In this document: one piece after another, positions 17,342 through 24,636 of the stretch | Numbering within the stretch: position 1 is the stretch's first letter | Layout of the letters: each line of letters opens with the position of its first letter | Origin: Burkholderiales bacterium | GTDB lineage: Bacteria; Pseudomonadota; Gammaproteobacteria; Burkholderiales; SG8-41 | DNA: 64,000 nucleotides | Assembly (NCBI GenBank): GCA_019749945.1 | Contig: JAIEPF010000003.1 | Location: forward strand, 232,361-296,360 | Direction: 5' to 3' | Notes under the pieces: generated by a model | What the model was told of the DNA's origin: nothing | Database searches by the model: none | The model's input: only the letters and a program-made list of their open reading frames with translations | Position numbers and translations under genes: made by a program

Positions 17342-17370
17342 TTTACTCAAGAGTGTCCGGCGCGGATAAT
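17342..17370 (+). promoter_or_regulatory. Probable promoter of the TcuA-like operon
   Basis: TTTACT (17342-17347), a 17-nt spacer, then GATAAT (17365-17370). The predicted start lies near 17377, about 40 nt before the ATG at 17416. The adjacent upstream palindrome suggests activation by the divergent LysR protein. Confidence 0.5.
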
Positions 17371-17415
17371 GCGGGCCTCGTCATACCCCCTCCGTTATCT
17401 GAAAGGCAATACCCG

Positions 17416-18921
17416 ATGTCCGCCAATTCATCAGCCAATTCCGAATTCGATGTCATCGTCGTCGGCAAGGGCAATGCCGCCATGTGCGCCGCCCTGTCGG
17501 CCCATGACCAGGGCGCCAAAGTCGCCATTCTCGAAGCCGCGTCTGAAGACGAAGGCGGCGGCAACAGCCGCTTCGCCGGCGGCGTGATGCGTTTTGCCTA
17601 TGAAACCGTGGAAGACCTGCTGAAGATCACGGACATCACCGAGCAGGAAATCGCCGATACCGATTTCGGCACCAACACCCGCGAGGAATTCCTCGACAAG
17701 ATCCACCAGTTGACCAGCTACCGCACCGATCCCGATCTGTCGGAGTATCTGGTCAATGAAAGCCTGCCGACGATGATCTGGCTGCGCGAAAAGGGCGTGA
17801 AATTCGTGCCGAACTGGGGCCGTCAGTCCGCCGTGGTTGACGGCAAGCGCAAATTCTTCGGCAACATGCCGATCGAAGCCCACGGCGGCGGCGCGGGCCT
17901 GGTGCAGTATCTCGACAAGGCAGTGAAAAAAGCGGGGATCCCGGTATTTTTCGAGACCCGCGCGATCAAGCTTTTGTACGACGGCGCCACCGTCAGCGGC
18001 GTGCAGGTGCGGCAGAAGGGCAAGTCCTTCGAGATGAAAGCCAGGGCCGTGGTGCTCGCCTGCGGCGGCTTCGAGGCCAATCCGGAAATGCGCGCGCGTT
18101 ACCTCGGGCCCGGCTGGGAACTGGCGAAGGTGCGCGGCTCGCGTTTCAATGTCGGCGATGGACTCAAAATGGCGCTGGACATCGGCGCCGCGCCCTACGG
18201 CAACTGGTCGGGCTGTCATGCCACCGGCTGGGATCGTTATGCACCGGAATTCGGCGATGTCAACGTCGGCGACCAGTTCCAGAAACACAGCTATATCTTC
18301 GGCCTGCTGATCAACGCCGAAGGCAAACGCTTCGTCGATGAAGGTTACGACTTTCATTCCTTCACCTATGCCAAGTATGGCGGTGAAGTGCTGAAGCAGC
18401 CAGGCCAGTTCGCTTGGCAGGTATTCGATGCCAAGGTCACCAAGCTGCTGCGCTCGGAGTACCGCATCAAGTTCGTGACCAAGGTCAGCGCCAACACACT
18501 GGAAGAACTCGCCACCAAGCTCGAAGGCGTGAATCCCGAGGGCTTCCTCAAAACCGTGAATGACTACAACAACGCAGTGATGAAGGACGTGCCCTTCAAC
18601 CACGTGATCAAGGACGGCAAGGGTACGCAAGGGATTGAGCCGCCGAAATCGAACTGGGCGCAGGCGCTCGACACCCCGCCCTACGACGCCTACGCCACCA
18701 CCTGCGGCATCACCTTCACCTTCGGCGGCCTGCGCATAGACAAGGAATCGGGCCAGGTGCTGGATTCGAACCAGTTGCCGATCCCCGGCCTGTACTGCGC
18801 CGGTGAAATGGTCGGCGGCCTGTTCTATTTCAATTACCCCAGCGGCACCGGGCTGGTGTCCGGCGCGGTATTCGGCAAGCTGGCGGGCACCGCTGCGGGC
18901 AAGGCGGCCACACAAGGATAA
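17416..18921 (+). CDS. tcuA: FAD-dependent tricarballylate dehydrogenase-like flavoprotein
   Basis: 501 aa in the fumarate reductase/succinate dehydrogenase flavoprotein superfamily, closest to TcuA (tricarballylate to cis-aconitate). The FAD motif is VIVVGKGNAAMCAALSA near residue 14. GGGNSRFAGGVMR, FGNMPIEAHGGGAGLVQYL and the C-terminal CGITFTFGGLRID and FYFNYPSGTGLVSG segments match the family. ATG 17416 was preferred (GAAAGG upstream); a GTG at 17353 is in frame, but the predicted promoter overlaps it. It heads a run with three MmgE/PrpD genes and a Bug receptor. I infer catabolism of tricarballylate or a similar polycarboxylate. tcuB and tcuC are absent, so the symbol is tentative. Confidence 0.82.
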   Translation: MSANSSANSEFDVIVVGKGNAAMCAALSAHDQGAKVAILEAASEDEGGGNSRFAGGVMRFAYETVEDLLKITDITEQEIADTDFGTNTREEFLDKIHQLTSYRTDPDLSEYLVNESLPTMIWLREKGVKFVPNWGRQSAVVDGKRKFFGNMPIEAHGGGAGLVQYLDKAVKKAGIPVFFETRAIKLLYDGATVSGVQVRQKGKSFEMKARAVVLACGGFEANPEMRARYLGPGWELAKVRGSRFNVGDGLKMALDIGAAPYGNWSGCHATGWDRYAPEFGDVNVGDQFQKHSYIFGLLINAEGKRFVDEGYDFHSFTYAKYGGEVLKQPGQFAWQVFDAKVTKLLRSEYRIKFVTKVSANTLEELATKLEGVNPEGFLKTVNDYNNAVMKDVPFNHVIKDGKGTQGIEPPKSNWAQALDTPPYDAYATTCGITFTFGGLRIDKESGQVLDSNQLPIPGLYCAGEMVGGLFYFNYPSGTGLVSGAVFGKLAGTAAGKAATQG

Positions 18922-18927
18922 ACCGCG

Positions 18928-20364
18928 ATGTCCTCAAACAAAGCACCGCTGCTTGCCGACGCCACGCGCGACCTTGCGCGTTTCGGCGCAACACTGCGTT
19001 ACGACGACATCCCCGCCGAGGTCATCGCCCGCATCAAGCTGAGCCTGCTCGACAGCCTGGGCTGTTGTCTGTTCGGTGCGACACTGCCGTGGACCAAAAA
19101 AGTGGCGGCACTGGCCGGGCAGGAAGGCGCAAAACCGGTGGCCACGCTGATCGGCCTCGGCCGCAAAACCTCGGCTTCGCTGGCGGCACTGGTGAACGGC
19201 ACTTCCGGTCATGCCTTCGAGCTTGACGACATCCACAAGGAATCGATCATTCACGCCGGCTCCATCGCGACACCGGTGGCTCTGGGTTTGGCTGAAGCCC
19301 GGGCAACCGCAGTCGGGAAAATCAGTGGGCGCGATGTGCTGACGGCGATGGTTGCCGGTTATGAAATCGGCCACCGCGTCGGCAATGCGGCGACCATGAG
19401 TCTGTTTTTCCGCGGCTTCCATCCGCAAGGGACCTCGGGCGCCTTTGTCGCCGCCGCCACCGCGGCACGCATGCTGAATCTCGACGCCCTGCAGTTCCAG
19501 CATGCGCTGGGCATGGCCGGTTCGCAGGCCGGCGGCCTGATGGCGGCGCAGGAAGGTGCGATGGTCAAACGCTTTCACAGCGGCCGCGCCGCGCAAAGCG
19601 GTGTCTATGCCGCGCAGCTCGCGGCGGATGGTTTTACCGGCATCCTCGATGCGCTGGAAGCCCCGTACGGCGGCTACCTGTCGACGTACTCCGACAAACC
19701 GAATCCGTCGCGACTGACCGATGGACTCGGTAATAAGGGCCTCGGCAAAACCTGGGAAACCCTGAACGTCGGTTACAAGCCGCATGCCAGCGTGACCAGT
19801 ATCCACAGCGCGCTCGATGCACTGTCGGAACTGATGCAGGAACACGGCCTCAAGGCCGGCGACATCGCCAAGGTTGAAGCGGGCCTCTCGCCGATGACCC
19901 ATGTGCATTGCGCCTGGGAGTACAAGGCCCAGGGCGTCACCGCGGCGCAGATGAATCTCTATTACGGCATGGCGGTGATCGCGCTCGACGGCGCGGCTTT
20001 CACCGAACAGTTCCGTGAAGCGCGGCTTGCCGATCCGCAAATCCTCGATTTCATTGCGCGCATCTCGGCGCATGTCGATCCCGAGATCGAAAAAATGGGC
20101 GCGCCGTTCCGCCACGCCTCAAGGGTTAAAATCACCGCCCGCAACGGCCGGGTGTTTGAAAAACTGTCACTGCACCGCCGCGGCAGTCCGGAAAATCCGC
20201 TGTCACCGGAAGAAGTCGTGCACAAATTCCGCAACGTCGTGGCGCCGTGCATGGACAAGGCTGCAGCCGAAAAGATCATCACCACAGTGAACCAGTTTGA
20301 AACACTGACCGACATCGGCAGTGTGATGCCGCTGCTGGGCGCTGCGGTCCGCACTCCGAAATAA
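18928..20364 (+). CDS. MmgE/PrpD family protein
   Basis: 478 aa. It begins 7 bp after the TcuA-like stop, so the two are co-transcribed. Family segments: KLSLLDSLGCCLFGATLPW, NGTSGHAFELDDIHKESIIH, GYEIGHRVG, RGFHPQGTSGAF, AQEGAMVKRFHSGRAAQSG. The His/Asp-rich FELDD and FHPQGT parts lie in the presumed active site. Related enzymes dehydrate 2-methylcitrate or decarboxylate cis-aconitate. It is one of three neighbouring paralogues that differ clearly in sequence, suggesting different substrates or steps rather than recent duplication. Confidence 0.9.
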   Translation: MSSNKAPLLADATRDLARFGATLRYDDIPAEVIARIKLSLLDSLGCCLFGATLPWTKKVAALAGQEGAKPVATLIGLGRKTSASLAALVNGTSGHAFELDDIHKESIIHAGSIATPVALGLAEARATAVGKISGRDVLTAMVAGYEIGHRVGNAATMSLFFRGFHPQGTSGAFVAAATAARMLNLDALQFQHALGMAGSQAGGLMAAQEGAMVKRFHSGRAAQSGVYAAQLAADGFTGILDALEAPYGGYLSTYSDKPNPSRLTDGLGNKGLGKTWETLNVGYKPHASVTSIHSALDALSELMQEHGLKAGDIAKVEAGLSPMTHVHCAWEYKAQGVTAAQMNLYYGMAVIALDGAAFTEQFREARLADPQILDFIARISAHVDPEIEKMGAPFRHASRVKITARNGRVFEKLSLHRRGSPENPLSPEEVVHKFRNVVAPCMDKAAAEKIITTVNQFETLTDIGSVMPLLGAAVRTPK

Positions 20365-20368
20365 ATGC

Positions 20369-20392
20369 GTAACTATTTGTTTTTATTTATTA
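20369..20392 (-). repeat. AT-rich intergenic repeat, copy 2
   Basis: On the minus strand AATAAAAACAAATAGTTA, identical over 18 nt to copy 4 (35913-35940). It is downstream of an MmgE/PrpD gene and just upstream of a REP-like palindrome. Confidence 0.6.
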
Positions 20393-20414
20393 TTTTATTG
20401 GCCCCTGATTACTC

Positions 20415-20472
20415 CCGTTCGCCCTGAGCTTGTCGAAGGGTGAACGGGCTTCGACAAGCTCAGCCCGAACGG
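20415..20472. repeat. REP-like palindromic repeat
   Basis: Arms 20415-20438 and 20449-20472 are 24 nt each with two mismatches. They contain TGAGCTTGTCGAAG and CTTCGACAAGCTCA, the signature of a palindromic repeat widespread in proteobacterial intergenic regions. It sits between two MmgE/PrpD genes. Confidence 0.85.
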
Positions 20473-20524
20473 TTCTATAAACAACACAACCATTTCTATT
20501 TTTAGACTGACAGGAAACACCACC

Positions 20525-21922
20525 ATGGCCAAACAATCCACCAGCGACAATCCCTACACCCGCGGCATGGCCGCCTTCGTCTCCGGGCTGACCTACGACA
20601 GAATTCCGCAAGAAGTCCGCCATCGCAACAAGCTGCTGATGCTGGATTCGCTGGGTTGCGCGCTGTACGGCGCGGATCTGCAATGGAGCCGCATTCTGCA
20701 GGACAAGCTGGGCGCCATCGACACCACCCGCCAGTGCAGCGTGTGGGGCACCGGCAAAAAACTCTCGGCGCCGCATGCCGCGCTGGTCAACGGCACCCAG
20801 GTGCAGGGCTTCGAACTCGATGACGTGCACCGCGCCGGTGTGCTGCATGTCGGTGCCGTGGTGCTGCCGGCGCTGATCGCCGTCACTGAAATGAAACCGG
20901 GCATGAGCGGCAAGGAATTCCTGACCTCCGCCGTGGCCGGTTATGAAATCGGCCCGCGCGTCGGCCTGTGCATGGGCCCCTCGCACATCGCCTCGGGCTG
21001 GCATTCGGGCGCAACACTCGGCGTGTTCTCCGCCGCAGCGGGGGCAGCGCGCGGCCTCAAACTCGACACCGACAAAACCGTGCATGCGCTGGGTATCGCC
21101 GGCACCCAGGCCGCGGGCCTGATGGCCGCGCAGTTCGGCGCGATGGTCAAACGCATGCACGCCGGCCGCTCCTCGCAATCGGGGCTTTACGGCGCGCTGT
21201 TCGCCGAAGCCGGCTTCACCGGCATTCTCAATGTGCTGGAAAGCGAATACGGCGGTTTCTGCACCACGATGTCGCAGTCGACCGACAAGTTCAATCTGGC
21301 GGAACTCACCGCGGGCCTGGGCGAGGTGTGGCAGACCATGGGCATCGCGCTCAAGTTCTACGCCTGTGTCGGCACCAACCACACCACGCTGGATGCGCTG
21401 CGCGACATGCGCAAAGAAAGGCCGTTCACCCACAACGACGTGAAGAAGGTTGTTGTCCACGGTTCCGAAGTCACGGTGCACCATGTCGGCTGGCCGTACG
21501 AGCCGCAGGGCCTGACCTCGGCGCAATTGAACATGCCGTACTGCATCGCCGCCTGGCTGATCGAGAACGACTGCTTTGTCGACCAGTTCACCGAAGCCAT
21601 GGTCGCCGACCCGCAGCGCATCGCGCTGTCGAAAAAAGTCGAAGTCCTGCACGACCCGGCGATCACCGCGCTGGGCGCCAAGCTGCGGCACAAGGTACAC
21701 GTTGAGTTACATCTGCACGACAGCACGATCATGAAACGCACAGTAGAGGCCGCGCGCGGCAGCGAGAAACATTTCGCCAGCGACGCCGAGATCATCGAGA
21801 AATTCGAAAAACTCGCAGTCAAGGCACTGCCCAAGGCACGGGTCGAGGAACTGCGCGATGCGGTGATGGGCATTGAAAAACTGCCCGATGCCACCGTGCT
21901 GTCGAAACTCTTGAGCGCCTAA
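20525..21922 (+). CDS. MmgE/PrpD family protein
   Basis: 465 aa. Segments: NKLLMLDSLGCALYGADLQW, NGTQVQGFELDDVHRAGVLH, GYEIGPRVGLCMG, SGWHSGATLGVFSAAAGAA, AAQFGAMVKRMHAGRSSQSG, and the C-terminal region with VEELRDAVMGIEKL. ATG 20525 follows a purine-rich GACAGGAAAC. It resembles the preceding paralogue more than the following one, but identity is moderate. A 160-bp gap containing two repeats separates it from the upstream gene, so co-transcription is uncertain. The likely role is dehydratase or isomerase activity on a polycarboxylate. Confidence 0.9.
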   Translation: MAKQSTSDNPYTRGMAAFVSGLTYDRIPQEVRHRNKLLMLDSLGCALYGADLQWSRILQDKLGAIDTTRQCSVWGTGKKLSAPHAALVNGTQVQGFELDDVHRAGVLHVGAVVLPALIAVTEMKPGMSGKEFLTSAVAGYEIGPRVGLCMGPSHIASGWHSGATLGVFSAAAGAARGLKLDTDKTVHALGIAGTQAAGLMAAQFGAMVKRMHAGRSSQSGLYGALFAEAGFTGILNVLESEYGGFCTTMSQSTDKFNLAELTAGLGEVWQTMGIALKFYACVGTNHTTLDALRDMRKERPFTHNDVKKVVVHGSEVTVHHVGWPYEPQGLTSAQLNMPYCIAAWLIENDCFVDQFTEAMVADPQRIALSKKVEVLHDPAITALGAKLRHKVHVELHLHDSTIMKRTVEAARGSEKHFASDAEIIEKFEKLAVKALPKARVEELRDAVMGIEKLPDATVLSKLLSA

Positions 21923-21956
21923 CCATACCCATCTCCCTCTCCCCACGCCTTTAGCT

Positions 21957-22053
21957 CCCTCTCCCGCCTTGGGGCGGGAGAGGGTTGGGGTGAGGGTAGG
22001 GGAAATCAGCGGTTCCCCCTCACCCTGCCCTCTCCCCGCAAGCGGGGCGAGGG
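21957..22053. repeat. Compound GC-rich palindromic repeat
   Basis: Two hairpins. CCCTCTCCCGCC (21957-21968) pairs with GGCGGGAGAGGG (21973-21984) around TTGG. CCCTCTCCCCGC (22028-22039) pairs with GCGGGGCGAGGG (22042-22053) with one mismatch. The segment between them also holds complementary GGGTGAGGG/CCCTCACCC stretches, so a larger cruciform is possible. This CCCTCTCCC-type repeat is common between genes in many proteobacteria. Confidence 0.8.
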
Positions 22054-22077
22054 ATGTTCTAGAGAAATCACTGCGCC

Positions 22078-23448
22078 ATGACCACCACATCTTCCCCCAA
22101 GACCGCCGCCCGCAGCCTGGCCGAATTCGCCACCGCACTGCGCTACGAGAATATCCCGGCGGCCGCGCGCGAGCGCGCGCGGCAATGCATCATCGACACC
22201 ACCGGTGCGGCGCTGTTCGGCTCGCGCCTGCCGTGGAGCCGCATCGTCGCGGGACACGCCCAACATTGCGGCGGCAAGGGCTCGAGCCGCGTCATCGGCA
22301 CCGCGCTGCAAGTGTCGCCACCCGCCGCCGCACTGGCCAACGGCGTATGCAGCCATGCCTTTGAACTCGACGGCCTGCGCAAACCCAGCGCCGGCGTGCA
22401 TCCCGGCGCGATCCTGCTGCCCGCGGCGCTGGCGGTCGCGGAACACCAGGGGGCCGGCGGTCGCGATCTGCTGACCGCCTTTGTCACCGGCGCCGAAGTG
22501 ATGTTTCGCATCGGCCTCGCGGCAAAACAGACCACGGAATCGCTGGGTTTCCATGCCCCCGGCGTCAACGGCCCCTACGGCTCCGCCATCGTCGCCGGCA
22601 AACTGCTGGGCCTCGGCAGCGATCAACTGACCCAGGCACTGGGCATCGCCGGCTCCCTCGGCGGGGGGCTGCTCGCCTTCGCCAAGGCCGGCAACGGCGC
22701 GATGGTGAAACGCCTGCACATGGGCCGCGCGGCGGAAGCCGGCGTGGTTGCAGCACTCCTCGCCCGCGACGGTTACGAAGGCCCGGACAGTGTGCTCGAA
22801 GGCCAGTACGGTTATCTCGAATCCTACGCCCGCGACGGTGACGCCTCGCAGTTCACCAAAGACCTCGGCACCCATTTCGATATCGTCCATGCCTGCCTGA
22901 AACGGTATGCCTGCCACATCACTGCACACACCCCCGTGCAGTCACTGCAGGAGTTGCGCGCCGAACACCATTTCAATGGCGACGAGGTCGCGGCACTGAC
23001 GATTTTTGCGCGGCACAAGGTGCTGTCGCATCACGACATCCGCGAGCCGCGTGATGTGGCCGGCGCGCAGTACAGCGTGCCCTTCTGCGCCGCCATTGCC
23101 CTCTATTACGACGTCAACGATCCGCTGGCGTTTTCCGAAACGGCATTGAACGATGCCAAAGTGCGGGCACTGGCGCTGAAACTGAAGGTCATCGAAATGG
23201 GCCACGACGAAAAAGGCGGCGCCTGGGCGACGCGGGTGGTTGTTGAACTTCGCGACGGCCGCAGCTTCGAACGTTTTGCCGAGGAGTTCAAGGGCACGCC
23301 GGCCTCGCCGCTGTCGGCGGAAGAGCTGCAGACCAAGTTCATGCGCATGGCTGGCGCGCATCCGCGGGCGGCGGAACTGCATGCACAACTGGCGGCGCTG
23401 GAAAACATTGCTGACTGCCGCACGCTGGCGATCAGCACAACGGCGTGA
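22078..23448 (+). CDS. MmgE/PrpD family protein
   Basis: 456 aa. Segments: RQCIIDTTGAALFGSRLPW, NGVCSHAFELDGLRKPSAGVH (with Leu/Gly where the paralogues have Asp-Val/Ile), SLGFHAPGVNGPYGSAI, FAKAGNGAMVKRLHMGRAAE. The third Asp of the FELDD motif is replaced by Gly, so its active site may differ from its neighbours. It begins 25 bp after a compound palindromic repeat. A Bug receptor follows 43 bp downstream with its own AGGAG, probably in the same operon. Confidence 0.9.
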   Translation: MTTTSSPKTAARSLAEFATALRYENIPAAARERARQCIIDTTGAALFGSRLPWSRIVAGHAQHCGGKGSSRVIGTALQVSPPAAALANGVCSHAFELDGLRKPSAGVHPGAILLPAALAVAEHQGAGGRDLLTAFVTGAEVMFRIGLAAKQTTESLGFHAPGVNGPYGSAIVAGKLLGLGSDQLTQALGIAGSLGGGLLAFAKAGNGAMVKRLHMGRAAEAGVVAALLARDGYEGPDSVLEGQYGYLESYARDGDASQFTKDLGTHFDIVHACLKRYACHITAHTPVQSLQELRAEHHFNGDEVAALTIFARHKVLSHHDIREPRDVAGAQYSVPFCAAIALYYDVNDPLAFSETALNDAKVRALALKLKVIEMGHDEKGGAWATRVVVELRDGRSFERFAEEFKGTPASPLSAEELQTKFMRMAGAHPRAAELHAQLAALENIADCRTLAISTTA

Positions 23449-23491
23449 ACGGCTCGGCACAAGACACCACAACAACAGCGAGGAGATCATC

Positions 23492-24439
23492 ATGATCAGA
23501 TTGACCATCAGCCTGCTCGGCGCACTGGCGCTGTCCGCACAGGCCGCCTATCCCGACAAGCCGGTGCGCCTGATCGTTCCGCTGTCGGCGGGCGGCGGCA
23601 TGGATACCGTGACCCGCGCGGTGGCGACACCGCTTTCGGAAAAACTCGGCCAGACGGTGGTTGTCGACAACCGTGCCGGCGGTGGCGGCGCGATCGGCGC
23701 CGAACTCACCAAGGAGGCGCCGAAAGACGGCCACACGCTGCTGATGGCGAGCGCGACCTTCGTCATCCATCCCCTGCTCTACCCGGCGCGTTATGTGCCG
23801 ACCCGCGATTACGCGGCCATCACCCAGGTCACGCGCCAGCCCTATGTGCTGATGGTGCATCCGGGCATCCCGGCGAAAAACGTCAGGGAACTGGTGGCCT
23901 ATACCAAGGCCAATCCGAACAAGGTCAATTACGCCTCGGCCGGCCAGGGCAGCCTGATCCACCTGACCACGGAACTGTTCAAGGTGCGCACCGGCGCCGA
24001 CATGAACCACATCCCATACAAGGGCATGGGCGGCGCGTACATCGACATGCTGTCCGGCCGCATCCAGGCCGCGTTCCCGAGCATCATTTCGGTGTTGCCG
24101 CACCTGAAGACCGGCAAGCTGCGCGCGCTGGCCGTGTCCAGCGCGCAGCGTGCGGCCACGCTGCCCGACATCCCCAGCCTGCAGGAAGCCGGCGTGCCCA
24201 ACATCGATGTCTCGAACTGGTACGGCCTGTTCGCACCGGCCGGCACCCCGCGCCCGGTGATCGATCGCATCCACCGTGAAGTGGTCGACATCCTCAAAAC
24301 CGCGGACATGCAGAAACGCATGGCCGGCGACGGCGCCGACGGTGTCGGCAACACGCCGGCCGAGTTCGCCGCCTACGTCAAAGCCGAATCGGCGCGCTGG
24401 GCGGAAGTGATCAAAAAATCCAGCATCAAGGCGGACTGA
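23492..24439 (+). CDS. Tripartite tricarboxylate receptor family (Bug/TctC) substrate-binding protein
   Basis: 315 aa. A short signal peptide (MIRLTISLLGALALSAQAA) precedes YPDKPVRLIVPLSAGGGMDT, VDNRAGGGGAIG and PKDGHTLLMA. ATG 23492 follows GAGGAG; the longer open frame from 23240 overlaps the preceding gene and is not used. As the last gene of the TcuA-MmgE/PrpD cluster it probably captures the substrate of that pathway in the periplasm. TctA/TctB membrane subunits would have to come from elsewhere in the genome. Confidence 0.93.
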   Translation: MIRLTISLLGALALSAQAAYPDKPVRLIVPLSAGGGMDTVTRAVATPLSEKLGQTVVVDNRAGGGGAIGAELTKEAPKDGHTLLMASATFVIHPLLYPARYVPTRDYAAITQVTRQPYVLMVHPGIPAKNVRELVAYTKANPNKVNYASAGQGSLIHLTTELFKVRTGADMNHIPYKGMGGAYIDMLSGRIQAAFPSIISVLPHLKTGKLRALAVSSAQRAATLPDIPSLQEAGVPNIDVSNWYGLFAPAGTPRPVIDRIHREVVDILKTADMQKRMAGDGADGVGNTPAEFAAYVKAESARWAEVIKKSSIKAD

Positions 24440-24604
24440 GCCCGTCGCGCCGCAGCGCAAGACCGATGCGTGAAACGGCGCCCGTGTGGTGAACGCCACC
24501 GCCCGCAGTACGCCGGCTGCGGTTACAATCCCGGCGGCCGGTACGCGACCGGGCCATCCGCCGCGTTAGTTGTATTACAAGCCGATCGATGCCGTGATAA
24601 TCAA

Positions 24605-24636
24605 AATAAATCAATAAAATCAATAGGTTATATAAA
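24605..24636 (+). repeat. AT-rich intergenic repeat, copy 3
   Basis: AATAAATCAATAAAATCAAT followed by AGGTTATATAAA. It runs right up to the ATG of the next gene and contains the only purine-rich stretch (AGG) available as a ribosome binding site. Confidence 0.6.

Noticed and set aside
17431..18915. Minus-strand open frame of 494 codons.
   Set aside because: It is fully antisense to the TcuA-like flavoprotein, with no known domain. Similar long antisense frames at 5067-6668, 20390-21700, 26769-28277, 34156-35679 and 46730-48340 were rejected for the same reason.
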